Source: Benincasa hispida
Lineage: Eukaryota; Streptophyta; Magnoliopsida; Cucurbitales; Cucurbitaceae
Assembly (NCBI RefSeq): GCF_009727055.1
Contig: NC_052352.1
Coordinates: 24,780,327-24,844,326 of the forward strand
Direction of reading: 5' to 3'
Length of the DNA stretch: 64,000 nt
A model generated the notes under the pieces. The model was not told where the DNA came from. It did not search any database and saw only the letters and a program-made list of their open reading frames with translations. Position numbers and translations under genes: made by a program. This document shows, in pieces, positions 31,161-42,814 of this stretch (its first letter is position 1; each line of letters begins with the position of its first letter).

Positions 31161-33566
31161 TAATGACCCGACCCCCTAAGACTTAGATTAGGCCGTTACT
31201 AAAATAAATGAATGCATAGAATTTAAAACAACGCTTAGTTATGTTGAAATAAATGTTCATTAAACAAGAAAAGTTCAAAAGACATTTATTAAATGCAATT
31301 GTTAAAACAATAATAGGGTACTCATAATTCGTAAAGACTATTACAAGTATATAAAAGAAATAATCCTTAATAATAAGTTTAAAACCGTAAAACTAAACAT
31401 TAAGGGAAAAATAAGGACTCTAAATGTCATGATGCAGAAGCGTAAAAACTAGTCCCAGTGGCACGATCACGAATTCCGCTGCGCCATCATCGGTACATCT
31501 CTACCCTTACCTGAAACATCAACATAAGAAAGGATGAGCATGAAATACTCAGTAAGTAACCCCACCATTGGGGTCAGGCTAGGCATCTATGTCCTCTAGA
31601 TACCCACCTATGGCACATATACACACATGAAACAGGTAAGAGACTGAGTCATATTCTACTGTAGTTAAGTATGCCCACTACCTTTGGTGAATCCCGTAGG
31701 AAACACAAACTAGTGGATCCCGAAGGAGACACAAACTGGTGAATCTCGAAGGAGAAACAAACTGGTGAATCCCGAAGGAGACACAAACTGGTGAATCCCG
31801 AAGGAAACACAAACTGGTGAATCCCGAAGGAAACACAAACTAGTGAATCTCGAAGGAAACACAAAACTGGTGAATCCCGAAGGAAACACGAACTGGTGAA
31901 TCCCGAAGGAAACACAAACTGGTGAGCATCTAACTAATCAGTGAGGACATTCTCACAGTCTCAACATTCAAAAATTAACACCGTACGAATCTATGACATA
32001 CATGTAATCCTCGATACCAAGGCTCTACCACATACACATAATCCTCAACAACATATTATACAACATTCCTGTATACTTTAACATCATAGCTCCACAATAT
32101 ACAAGTATGCCTCAACATCAGCAGATCAGATATCAACATATGGAAATACATACACCTCATACTAACGATCAAGTGCCTAGGTGTATATTTAAACAAAACA
32201 AACTCGTGCCAGAACATACTTGATTCAGGTCATACTATCAACCAACATGTTAACATTTACCATAACATACATTCAACATGCTAGCATACAAATAAAGCCT
32301 GGCCCGTGGGCAGTTCCAGTGGTAAGATTACTTACCTTAATCGAAAATCCACAGATAAACTCAAACAACCAAACGATGACCACGGTTTGAAGAAACAACC
32401 CTAACATAAGGATACAACCATTAAGGTTCAGTCCAAAAATAATTGCGACATCTCAGAGTCAAAACCACAATACCCAAAAGCTTACCTAAGGAACTTGATT
32501 AACAATCACTCCAAAATCTCATTCCAATAGATTTTAACTCCTAATGGATGACAACTTGGAACCTTAAAGATACAAGGGTTAAGTCAACTTAATTCAGTAA
32601 TCAAAGCATGCCCACAAGCCAACAATAAGGACTATAACTCTTACCAAAACTCTTGTCGAACGATCTTGAATCCGCTGGACGGTCGCGGCTGTAGTTTCCC
32701 GAGCTCAAATCTAAAATCAAAATAATGTGACTAATTTAACCTTTAATCCAACTTAGTGGGCATCCAAAACCTTTCAAGAAACCCAACCAAAAAATAGATC
32801 TTACCAAAAACTAAGCGTCCAACGAAGACCCACGCAGCAAAAAATAGGCAGCGCGGCGATGGACGGTGGAGAACCTGGCTGGAGGCGGTAGCGGCTCAAG
32901 CTACTGGTAGACAGCGGTGGAGTGCGGCAGTTAGGGGCTAGAGTGGCAGCAGCGATTTAGACCGGCTGGGCGAGATCAACACGATGGGTGGTTAAGGGAG
33001 GCATGGCGGTCAGCGGCAGGTCTGGCTCTAGCGGTGGGCGACGACGTGTCTGCCAAATTTGGTGAGGAGGGTTCCCCTACCGGATCTGGTGAGGGGGGTG
33101 AGTCTGGGTTGTGAGGAGGGCTCGGCGGTGGTCAGATGGCTATGAGGGGTGGTAAAGGTCCGGCGATCGGATAAGGCAAGGAGAGTGGGGGCGCTCGAGC
33201 AAGAGAGATTGCATGAAGGAGATGGGGGGTGGGTGCTCCTTTTTATTTTTATTTTTTTAAAAAAAAACTAATAATAATAATAATAATAAAAGGAAAATAG
33301 TATAACTCGAATTAAATTCTTTCCTTAAACCACTTTATACCATTTAATTTCTTTCCTTTTCCAAAAGAAATAAATTCTTGCCATAAATTTCCAAATTGAG
33401 TTTGAAAAATTGAATAATTTGAATAATTTCCATGCCAACACTTAAATCCTCGCGCTTAAACTTTAAATTCAAAAATTCCAAACATGCCCTTCAAATAAGG
33501 ACAATTACTGAAAAAGAAAAATTACATCATTAATAAATAATAAAAAAAAAGGTGCGGGATGTTACA
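31161..33566 (-). mobile_element. 2.4 kb insertion in G3 protease, probable solo LTR
   Basis: The protease reading frame is interrupted between HPEEKV and KDVLITIDKF, which are adjacent in G1. On the minus strand the insert starts TGTAACATCCCGCACC, a start common among plant gypsy LTRs, and finishes near GGGTCGGGTCATTAA. No coding domain, primer site or polypurine tract is seen. The flanks (GTGAC versus ATGAA) could be a decayed 5 bp target duplication, but that is weak. It contains a 26 bp minisatellite (31684-31922), a GC-rich block (32820-33230) and an ATA repeat (33270-33290). No gene is supported in it. Confidence 0.65.
31684..31922. repeat. 26 bp minisatellite, about 9 copies
   Basis: The unit GGTGAATCCCGAAGGAAACA plus CAAACT is repeated head to tail with small changes (CCCG/CTCG, AAAC/GAGAC, one copy 27 bp long). 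The ORF 31649-31915 on the minus strand is only a translation of this repeat. Confidence 0.95.
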
Positions 33567-33567
33567 C

Positions 33568-33929
33568 GTCACCTTTTCTTCTGGATGAACCAGAGATCTA
33601 TCAGCCAATTGGAGAGTCACTGATGTGGGCACAAGTTGCCCCACATTTAATTGTCGAAATATTGATAGCGGCATCAAATTTATGTTGGCCCCTAAATCAC
33701 ATAGGGTTTGCTCAATATAGAGTCCTCCTATGGAGCAAGGAATAGTGAAGCTCCCAAGATCGCTCATCTTCGGTGGGATAATAGATTTGGAACTTTGCGT
33801 TAGTTCCACCATGGCAAATTTTTCAGTGCCTCTTTTCTTAGTTACCATGTCCTTCAGAAACTTGGCATAGGCAGGCATTTCCTCAATCGCTTCATTGAAA
33901 GGAATATTAACATGTAATTGTTTTAACAT
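33568..33929 (-). pseudogene. gypsy protease N-terminal part (G3)
   Basis: The minus strand reads LKQLHVNIPFNEAIEEMP, AYAKFLKDMVTKKRG, MSDLGSFTIPCSIGG and the active-site segment CDLGANINLMPLSIF, then VTLQLADRSLVHPEEKV, where the insertion cuts it. The Asp-Leu-Gly-Ala motif is intact here, unlike in G1. The ORF continues for about 15 codons into the insertion and stops. This is the best-preserved protease N-terminal half in the window. Confidence 0.85.
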
Positions 33930-34660
33930 AGATAAGAAGCGTTGGTACGTACCTCTTCGTTTTTCTTCTTCTTTAGCCTCCGAGGTAAGTGTGGTAACTG
34001 GATTTTCACGGTTCCTGTTTCATTTGACTTTGAGGTCAATGCAATCTCAGGTCCCACGGCTTCGTTTTCTCTATCTTCTTCTTGCATTACCGCAATCTCG
34101 GGCTTAGTTGCGATGGAAGTTGTTCTACTCTAATCCTTTCTTTCTCCCTCCACAGTCTTTCCACTGCGCAATGTCACAACCTGAAATTGCTCCTTACCTG
34201 ATCCCCTTGGGTTGTGTGGAAGCAAGGTTGAATTTGGCAGCGCCCCTTGCAGTCTACTTTTCAGCCCACTTGCAATTTGGCCCATTTGCAATTCGAAGTT
34301 GCGAATGGATGTAGCCTGACTTTGAAGCACTACCTCATTTTCCTCTATATATTGCTTCAATAGGTTCTCTAGGGAAGAAGATTGCATTGGTTGTTGTGAG
34401 CCACTTGCTTGGTTGCTCTGTTGACTGTTGTTGCATTGAAAGAATCCTGTTGGCCCTTCTTTTTGTGCCACAGATTGAAAATTTTGTTGTTGATTCTTCC
34501 AAGCAAAATTGGGGTGGTTTTTCCACCCAGGATTGTAGGTGTTTGAAAAGGGGTTATTCTTTACAAAATGAACAAACTGTGGATTTTGCGGGCAATCCTC
34601 CATCGCATGCCCATCACCGCAAGTCGCACATTGATAACGGGCAGAAATGCACGTTATCAT
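33930..34660 (-). pseudogene. gypsy gag C-terminal part (G3)
   Basis: 34660-34130 is open and carries the zinc knuckle CATCGDGHAMEDC (CX2CX3HX4C), SNTYNPGWKNHPNFAWKN, a Gln/Ser-rich stretch, SSLENLLKQYIEENEVV and SIRNFELQMGQIASGLK, ending in QVVTLRSGKTVEGERK. It stops at 34130, and 34130-33930 links to the protease in other frames. The capsid domain is absent because a plus-strand LTR begins at about 34661. The plus ORFs at 33895-34662 are its opposite strand. Confidence 0.8.
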
Positions 34661-36250
34661 AGTACTGAGTTCTTAAACAATGTTGGATTGCGTTGATAGA
34701 ATATGTTAAAATTGCGTCACTTAAGCATAAACTCTACAATATTGCGGTCGCATAAGTCCAACGCATTAGGGCAGTTGATCTCTATATTTTTGTGCAGAAT
34801 AATGCGTTAACGCAATGCAAAGAATGCGATCTTAGGAATACATCGGTTGAGCGCAACTTCACCGCAAGACTTTGCGTTGATTGTGCTCGCAAATATCCAC
34901 CCAAGAAGAATCACTGCAACATGGTGGGTGCATCTGGACGAAAGGACAATAAGATCGATGGGATAGAAAGCTGATAGCAGTCAGATCCAAATTAAGTTAA
35001 CAGCCGATAACAGTCACAAAATACATCCAGCTTTATCGGTGACAACTATCCGACGCATCAGTCAGGAATTAAAGTTGTCCCATCTGTACAACCAGGAGAG
35101 AGAAACCGCCTTTCACCTTTGATGCCCTATAAATACCAAGTGCATTCTTTAGAGAAGGGGTTACGCAGTCGATTACTTCATCACTTTACAAGTTCACACT
35201 TTTGTTCATAGTTTTCCTTTCCATTTCACGGCGGAGCTAAAGAAGAGTGGTGATGCCGGAGATCATCTAAGGCAACTCGAGAAAGGACCTTGGGGCGTAA
35301 GAGCAGAGAGCGGGTTGACTCTTGCAAAAGTGAGAATATCTTTAGAGCAAGAGTAGAACAGTGTAACAACTGGTGGCAAGAATTGCTCCAGGCTCTTTAC
35401 TGTACTTGCATTGTTATTTTGTACTTCATCTTTTATCTATTCAATGGAACTTATATTTTTACATCTGCTCACTCTCTTAATATGCATGAGTAGCTAAACT
35501 AGTTGAATGGGTTGAGAGGAACTAAGCTAACATGATCTAGGAAGTTCATTGCTTGCGATTGTCTTGTTTTATGTTGTGCGAAACGTCCCTTTAGAGTTGC
35601 TCGAGAGAGCTAGGTTAGAATCTGACTTGAAAGAGCAAGATTAGGCCTGCATAAACAAGAAATAGGGACTTAGAGATAAGCTCTGTTTATCAACTTACAT
35701 CGCATGCATCCTAGGAATAGGAATGATATTATGCGGTTGCATATTTGTGTGGATGTCATGTTGTCATCGCATAAATAGAAAAAGAGGTTTATGTGTAAAC
35801 CCTGTAGACTTATCACATATTTGTTGCATGCGTTCTAGCCTTAGAAGTTGTGGCGTTCATGCCGAGAGGTGGTTTACTATTGTATGCATGTTGCATGATC
35901 GCAAGGCATGAACGCAACCTAGGGAGTGTTAACCGAAACCCCTCTCAACCCATTCACCGCATATTCATCGTATTTCCCGTTGCCAACCCTTTTCAAACTC
36001 TACCGCATTTATTATTATTTTTATCAACACAACAACAAACCAACCACTTCAATTATTTACCCGGTTACCAAAAGTTTTTATAAGAAAATTATCAACGCAA
36101 ACTATTTTCACAATTCCCTATGATCGACCCTAGACTTACCAGGAAACTCAGAGGAATTTACACTTGGATTTCGCTGGGGAAACTTGAGTGCACAACGTTA
36201 TCCATCAACACATATCATCCATATTCCATACTTAATAAAACCACGCATCA
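34661..36250 (+). mobile_element. 5' LTR of gypsy family C (element G4)
   Basis: It ends ..ACCACGCATCA immediately before a tRNA-Asp-like primer site. It matches the solo LTR at 48034-49692 on the opposite strand (shared ACGCATTA, TTTTTGTGCAG, TATA region and CTACTCATG.. blocks) but lacks a clear TGATAAC start, so the left end is probably trimmed. A TATA box is at 35127. The ORFs at 35290-36311 overlap in several frames and are not supported. Confidence 0.8.
35127..35136 (+). promoter_or_regulatory. TATA box of G4 5' LTR
   Basis: CTATAAATAC in the context GATGCCCTATAAATACCAAG. The family C sister at 49162-49171 (minus) has CTATAAATACCAAA. Confidence 0.65.
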
Positions 36251-36256
36251 AGTTTT

Positions 36257-36274
36257 TGCTGCCGTTGCTGGGGA
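36257..36274 (+). promoter_or_regulatory. degenerate tRNA-Asp primer binding site (G4)
   Basis: TGCTGCCGTTGCTGGGGA matches 15 of 18 bases of the usual TGGCGCCGTTGCCGGGGA, 6 bases after the LTR end at 36250. Confidence 0.8.
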
Positions 36275-36421
36275 CTTCGGCAAAATAGTTGTTAACGGTA
36301 ATTTTTTGTGAATTCTTTGTAGAACTCTCAATCTCTGGCGAACTACGACCCAGAGATTGAGAGAACATTTCAAAGAAGACTAAGAAACCCCCAACAGCAA
36401 CCACAATTCGATAAAGAAGAG

Positions 36422-37860
36422 ATGGCGGAGCAGCCTAGGAATGAAGCAACAAACAACAACAATGTCATTGCAAATTCAATTTTGTTGGCCAACGATTACA
36501 GTAGGCCCATTAGGGACTATGCATCGCCAAACCTCTATGATTTCTCTCTAGGAATCATGAGGCTTGCCTTAGACGGAAGTAGATTTGAAATGAAACCGGA
36601 GGAAGACATGGCGAGGTTCCACATGTCTATCTTTGAAGTTTTATTGAAATCTGCAATAATTTTGTGTTCCCGAATATCTTGGCTGAGGAGGTTCGACTAA
36701 TGTTGTTCCCATTTCTCTGTGATCAAGCTAGGAAATGGGCGTATTCGCTCGAACCAGGAGAGATCACTTCTTGGGAGCAGGTGGTGGAGAAGTTTATGAA
36801 GAAGTATTTCCCACATACAGAGAATGCAAGACGAAGAAAGCTTATTAATAATTTTGAACAAGATATGGACGAATCGCTCAGCGATGCCTGGAGAGGTTTA
36901 AAAGGTTGGTCCGAGATTATTCGCATAAGGGGCTACCAGACTGCCTTCAGATGGAAATTTTCTACCACGGTTTAAATCCTACATCGTAGACCGCTGCCAA
37001 TAGCTAGTGGTCTGCTTGACAAGACTTATGATGAAGTGAAGATTATCCTGGATCGCATCTCCAAGAATCATGAAGACTGGAGGGAGAGCGACCAGAGATT
37101 AAGTCTCAAAGATCTGACATAAATAATGGTGCTATTGTTTCATTGGAAAACCAAATGACCACAATGATGAATTTGATTTAAGGAATGACAATCAACAGCC
37201 CAACACCGCAAGGTAGGCAAATCAATACAATAAGTCAAAACATCCAAGGTGTGCGACTTGCGGTGATGGGCACGCGATGGAGGATTGTCAACAGAGCAAC
37301 GGTCAACAGAGCAACCAAGCAAATAGCTCACAACAACCACTGCAATCTTCTTCCCTAGAAGGCCTATTGAAGCAATAAATAGAGAAAAATGAGATGGTGC
37401 TTCAAAGTCAAACTACATCCATCTGCAACCTTGAATTACAAATGGGCCAGATTACAAATGAGCTCAAAAGTAGACCGCAAGGGGCGCTGCCAAGTTCAAC
37501 TAAGCTTCCATGCAACCCAGGGTGTTCAGGTAAGGAGCAATGTCATGTGGTGACATTGCGTAGTGAAAAGACGGTGGAAGGAGAAAAAAAGGAGCAGAAC
37601 AGATCAACCTCCATCGCAGCTGAACTTGCAATTATGGTAACACGGGAAGAAGAAAAAGAAAATGAAACAGTAGAACCTGAGGTTGCGTCAACCTCAAAGT
37701 CAGATGAAACAGGAATCGTGAAAGTCCAGTTACCACCCTTCCCTCAAATGCTATAGAAGAAGAAAAATGAAGAGGTATAGTACCAATGCTTCCTATCTTT
37801 GTTAAACCAATTACATGTTAACATTCCTTTTAGTGAAGCGATTGAGAAAATGCCTACCTA
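36422..37860 (+). pseudogene. gypsy gag, nearly full length but frameshifted (G4)
   Basis: The ATG at 36422 lies about 150 bases after the primer site and opens MAEQPRNEATNNNNVIANS. The capsid region has SRPIRDYASPNLYDFSLGIM, then after a frame change (about 36660) LRLFPFLCDQ-like text, ARKWAYSLEPGEITSWEQVV and FMKKYFPHTENARRRK. Another frame change at about 36890 continues with RDYSHKGLPDCLQMEIFYHG. The zinc knuckle CATCGDGHAMEDC is at 37255-37293, followed by a short deletion relative to G3. SLEGLLKQ and LELQMGQITNELKSRPQGAL lead to a linker and PPFPQML. At about 37860 it stops inside the EAIEKMP block: protease, RT, RNase H and integrase are all missing. Confidence 0.8.
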
Positions 37861-37863
37861 TAG

Positions 37864-37942
37864 CATAGCAACTTGCGTTGATGAAAAAAAAAGAGAAATT
37901 TATTGTCGCAAGTCATAGCAACTTGCGTTGATGAAAAAAAAA
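37864..37942 (+). repeat. 50 bp direct duplication at the pol-deletion joint
   Basis: CATAGCAACTTGCGTTGATG followed by an A run occurs at 37864 and again at 37914. It marks the point where gag sequence changes to the 3' region. Confidence 0.8.
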
Positions 37943-37945
37943 AGA

Positions 37946-38696
37946 AAAAAAACATATTTAATAAAAATAAAACAATCAACATTCGGTATGCATGGTGATA
38001 ATGGACGCATCTTGAATCAACAAGATACACTTTGCATTCATCCAACTCAAATGCATTGAAGCTGAGGGGTGTGTTGCGTGCGTATATGTCCTTTGTCTGT
38101 CCTTAGGTAAATGCACTATGTTGAGGTAGTGATGCGTTGGTAGAAATGTCGTGCGCCCGATCCTCCAAAAATGTGNCCTTAGGTAAATGCACTATGTTGA
38201 GGTAGTGATGCGTTGGTAGAAATGTCGTGCGCCCGATCCTCCAAAAATGTGTTTAGTTAAGGGGTGTGTGTTGCGGGGATACATGCATTGTTGCCCGTCC
38301 TCTGTGAAGATGCATTTGCATTGGTGGACACATTGCGTTAATCTTTACCTTGTGTCCATTCGAATAAAATATTAAAGAAAAAAATTCTTTTTATAAACTG
38401 AGAAGCCCAATCGTTTCGTATCCCAAAGCAATGATGATTCTGCAGACGAAAGGACATTTTTCTAAAATTTCATAAATGGGGGAAGTTCGAGCGATGGGTC
38501 TTTTGAGTGTCTCGAGGCCTATCACTGCAAAAACCGCATTGGGCCCACTATGACCCAACCTATAAATAAGAACCCTTCCCCGTCTGTTAACTTTTTACCT
38601 CATTTTGCAAACTGAAAACCCTAGCACCCAGCATAAAGAGCTCTCTTCTTCCCAGAAACCCCAGCGACCTTTCCAGTTCTCCCAAGCTTATCATCC
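37946..38696 (+). other. non-coding block with single-N join (G4)
   Basis: 37990-38345 matches 6780-7060 of G1. A lone N at 38176 separates two identical 75 bp copies (38101-38175, 38177-38251), an assembly join. 38500-38696 leads to the third ORF and contains CTATAAATAAG at 38560, a possible TATA box for a subgenomic transcript (weak). Confidence 0.75.
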
Positions 38697-41621
38697 ATGG
38701 CCGACCAAGCTTCCCAACACTCTGCCTCACCCTCAACCCCTTCCTCTGACCAAATCGCCATGCGAGAGGCAGCATTCCTCGTTGCTAGTCGCAGACTTGC
38801 TACCCAACCCCACACCGTCTCGAGAATCGCCAGTAGAACCTGGAGAAACCCATTATCCGTCTGGCCTCCTCAGCTCAAAAGGGGGCACAACACTGAAAGT
38901 ACCCCAGTTCTAACTCCAGCCGTCTCAACTGAGAGCGAGAAGAAGAGGCCCGATGACAAGGAAATATTTGGCAATATTCTGAGTCATTTGGAGCAAGGAG
39001 GAGGATTACCCCAGGCAGGGGTTGTAAACCAACCACTATCTACGGAGGAGGTTACGGTGGTAATGAATGAAGAAGTGGTGGTGCCGGAGGCAGTGATGAA
39101 TGAAGAGGAGGAGAAAAAGGCACTCTGGCCTTAGAGACTCCTGAGGTGACTACCAATGCAGAAACCTATGACGGACACTTCAGAGTTGTGGTGGTGGCTG
39201 AAGTTGCGATGGATGAGGTTGCAGTGGAGACGCAACCAGAAGTAGTTGAAGAGAAAAAGAAGAATAAGAAAAGCAAAGGGAGAAAGGCTGGAGAGGCTGA
39301 GTCTTCTCATCATCGCAAGGAGAAAAAGAATAAGGAAAATGAGGATGATGACAAAGATGAGGAAGCCAAGAAGGAAAGGAAGAGGAAATAAAAGGAAGAA
39401 AAAAGAGAGCGCCGACGTGAGGAAAGACGTCTGAGAAAAGAAGAAGAAAAGAAGAAAAGGGCTGCGAGCCCAGAAAAGGATGAAGAATCAACCTCCATAA
39501 GGGAGGACAGGGGGGAAACAATGTAATTAATGGAGCCGGCACAACCTGAAACAATGCAAGCGGTTGCGACCGACGAAGGTGAAGAAGGAGAAGGTACCCC
39601 CTTGATGGGTATCGCAGGGAGAATGCGCCGCAAGGTTCTACTGTTGATCCTCAAAGATTGATCATCACATTAGAGGAAAAAGAAAGGAGGAGAAAGGAAG
39701 AGGAAGAGAAAATGAGCGGGCAAAACTCATCACCGTAGAAGGTGATAGAAGAAGAAGACTGCATGATGAGGAAGTTCGCCGCAATAACGAGATCTCAAGG
39801 CTTGAAGAAATAAGGCGGCTCGAAGAGGAACAACGCCTTTTGTTGGCCTCTGAACAGTTTGTGGAAGAGTTAAAAAAAAAAAGAGAGGGAAGAAGAAGAA
39901 GAAGAGAAGAAAAGAAGGCAGAAGAAGACAGAAAAATGAGAGAAGATAAGGAGAAGAAGCACGAAGCCAGCAGGCAGTGCTTAAATAAGAAGAAGGGCTA
40001 GGAACTTGCCGAGCGAGAGAAGGAGGAACAACGCAAGAAATGAGAAAGAAAACAAAGGCAATAATCCCGCCTTGCATTGGCCAAAGGAAAGGGTAAAATG
40101 GTCACAGAAAGCAACAAGCCCGCATTGGCAAAGGTGCATCCATCAAGAAAGAAAGAAAATAACGATTTGTTGATAGAGATGGGCTTTTACCCTGCGCCAA
40201 TGCCATTACCAGATCTCGTCACAAGTGTGATCGTGGAACATGGTTGGCACACATTTTGCCAGTGCACAGCCATTGTGGTTCCAAAGGTAGTGCGTGACTT
40301 CTACCATGGACGGCTGCGTGGCACCAAGGAGGTGGTGACCATAAAAATGGCAAACAGTGTCTTTCAGCACAAGGGACATCAATGAACTATACCAAATGAA
40401 GGATAACCCGAGTGCACCGGGCAACAAAATCATTGATGATCCCACAGAACAGCAGATGGAAGATACGCTGCGAGTATTAATGCAACCGGGCACGAAGTGG
40501 ACGGTTTCTTTAAAAGGCATCAAGACCCTGGCATCCAAGACTCTGCTTCTAGAGGCAAGGCTTTGGGTTTATCTGGTTAAAAAGTGGCTGATCCCAACTT
40601 CCTATGACAAGACCATTTCAAGGGATCGAGTTATGGCCACATATTGCATTGCGCGCGGAATTCCAATCGATGTGGGTCAGTTGATCGCAAGTCAAATTCA
40701 AGGCTTTGTGGGGCACTTAGAGGACAATACTTCTTTCCATGGACTATCTCAAGTCTGTGCCTGTTAATGGGGGTAGGAATTGAGGAAGAACCCATGCAAG
40801 AAGTTCACGGCCTCATCAATATCAAAATCCTGAGGTTGCTCCTCAAAGACTTCCTACATTGCCCAGAGTTACCTTTAAAGAGGCCCGCAATCGATCTCAA
40901 TGCACCGCAAGAACCAAGGCCAAAGAGACAGTGCAGAAATGATAAGGGAAAAGAAAAGGTCCAAGAATTACCATCGCAAGAAACAGAACCTTTGGACCCT
41001 TTACCCTTAGTAATCCGCCCTCCAAGCCCTTCGAGCCCAAACGCACAACCTTCTTCTCCACTCCATGAGCACTTCACCAACCTTCTTCTCACTCCAAATT
41101 CTCCAACCGCATACTCACCAGTCTACTCACCTGCAACATCATCACCGCAACATTCCATTCCACCACCGCATATTGATGACCCATACGATTTGGGTGAAGG
41201 CACCTTTGCCCAACCCTAAAACAATGTTGGCGAGACATCGCAGGCACAACCTTCCATCCCTTCCTTGGCTGCTAAGTTAGCTGAAATGCGGTCCCTCTTT
41301 TCCCAACAACAGCAACTCTCTGCTCAACAACAAGACTTCTTCAATTGGAGATTTGATGTGGTAATGGAGCAAATCGATGATATACAGCACAATGCTGCTA
41401 CATCTAGGGAGGCGTTGATCAATATTCAATGCAATATTTATAAGGTCCATCGTCATCATAGACAGATTGCGGAGCGAAACCATGAGTACTTCAATTTTCT
41501 CACAGCATATCTTCATGGTCCCATGGTGCCTCCATATCTCAGGCAGCAACTGAATTTTGGAGAAGCTCCCTTAGCACCACCTCCAAACCCTCCTCCAGAT
41601 CCTCCTACTCCTCAGCAATGA
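38697..41621 (+). pseudogene. third ORF of gypsy element: plant transposon protein domain (env-like position)
   Basis: A protein-coding region of nearly 1000 codons, in at least four frames with several stops. The N-part (38697-39131) opens MADQASQHSASPSTPSSDQI and is low-complexity. 39146-40020 is a long Lys/Glu/Arg-rich, probably coiled-coil stretch. 40077-40790 shows the fold I recall as the Pfam family called putative plant transposon protein: VVRDFYHGRLRGTKEV, INELYQMKDNP, LLLEARLWVYLVKKWLIPTS, RDRVMATYCIARGIPIDVGQ. A Pro/Ser-rich region follows (40870-41219), then a Gln-rich C-terminus (41265-41621). It lies between pol and the 3' LTR, where Athila-type elements carry an env-like ORF. 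No signal peptide or membrane segment is evident. Function is unknown to me, and G1 lacks the module. Confidence 0.7.
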
Positions 41622-42802
41622 TCTTTCCATTTTTTTGTGGCCATTCATTATTTTTTTATTCAACTCATTATTCTTCTAAGTTAACGAAATTCTTTGATTC
41701 TTTGTACAGGCGACAATTTTTGTTTTGCGTTAATTTTTAATTCTTTGTATACTTTGTTAATATTCAATAAAATTAAGTAAATATTCTCTCCATTTGCCTG
41801 TGCCTTTTTCTTTATCATCCTTTGTCAATATTTGCAATGTTCTTGATCTTTTACTTTTGCGTTATTCATTGCGCTGCCATGATGTATAATATGTTTATAC
41901 TTAGTAACATTTCTCATACTTTGTAAAATCTGACTAACACTTAGTTAATTCTTAGCTTAGCAGTACTTTACCTTTTATCTTTCAAAGTTCTGCTCAAACC
42001 TTCTTTTTGAATTTTTTTTTCTAAGTGTTTGTCTAGTCTATCCAAATAACGTAATAAGGATATTGCGCATCTCTAAATTTAGCGGTGGGGAAGGTCTGAG
42101 CATATGAGATCAAGAATATGCGGTCATTAAGAAAATGCATTCATTTCCAAAAAAAAAAAAAATAAAAAAAAAAAAATAAATAAATTTTCATACAAAGCTC
42201 CAATGTCAGCGCAAGGGAAAACCTCAAAAATAATCCCAACATGATAAGAGCTAGTTGTGAAAAGAACCTGCTCGTAGTTGGATGTTCGCATGACACCCAT
42301 GGGAGCAAGTCAAAACGAAGGTGGGTCTCCAAGAACAACGCAGAATGAAAATGAAAAAGAAAAAGAAAAGAAAAATATATGCAAGAGACAACTCTTCTGA
42401 TTATCATGAGTTAAAGTTGGAAAATTGGCACACAATCGTAGTTGGATGTTTGCATGACACCCATGAGAACAAGCGAGAACGAAGAGTGTAACCATGACCA
42501 ACAGTCTCTAAGTAAATGATGCAAAGTTTGACCACCACATATGGATACATCGAGTTATTTTGACAAAGAATAGGTAAACATTCTATTTTAAAAACTAGAA
42601 AAGAATTTTTTAGCATAAATTTGTTATATAGAAGAATAAAGTAGAGCTTTGTTAAGAAATAGCAATGATAGGAGGAAATTGCATTGTCAAGTAATGTGCC
42701 TAAGTGTAACATTCGGAGCAACCAATCGACGCAAAAATATAGGATAGGAATTGAGCTTTATTGCTTTAGTCGAATATATGCTTGAGGACAAGCATATATC
42801 TA
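41622..42802 (+). other. non-coding 3' region of G4
   Basis: This matches 7100-8205 of G1, including the paired GTTGGATG..GCATGACACCCATG repeats (42277, 42440) and A-rich runs near 42150. Minus ORFs here (42141-42721) are readings of these repeats and not genes. Confidence 0.65.
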
Positions 42803-42814
42803 CGTTTGGGGGTG
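42803..42814 (+). promoter_or_regulatory. polypurine tract of G4
   Basis: A TACGTTTGGGGGTG stretch directly precedes the TGATAAC start of the LTR at 42815. Confidence 0.75.

Larger units (their letters stand above)
27294..34660 (-). mobile_element. gypsy element G3, minus strand, defective
   Basis: Read from 34660 downwards: gag, protease (split by a 2.4 kb insertion), RT, RNase H, integrase and a non-coding 3' part containing TTGGGGGTGGGG. Its gag and protease are close to those of G4 (CATCGDGHAMEDC in both) and more distant from G1. No LTR of its own is recognised at either end: copia A LTR abuts at 27293 and a plus-strand family C LTR at 34661. Confidence 0.85.

Noticed and set aside
31649..31915. 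88 aa minus ORF with repeated FPSGFTSLC-like text
   Set aside because: It is a translation of the 26 bp minisatellite. The unit is not a multiple of three, so the peptide cycles through frames.
31684..31922. CRISPR-like regular repeat array
   Set aside because: The units are contiguous with no spacers, in a plant retroelement context. It is a minisatellite.
39131..39654. Minus ORFs rich in Ser, Phe and Leu opposite the third ORF
   Set aside because: They are the opposite strand of a Lys/Glu coiled-coil stretch (AAG/GAG runs), which automatically gives Phe/Leu/Ser-rich ORFs.
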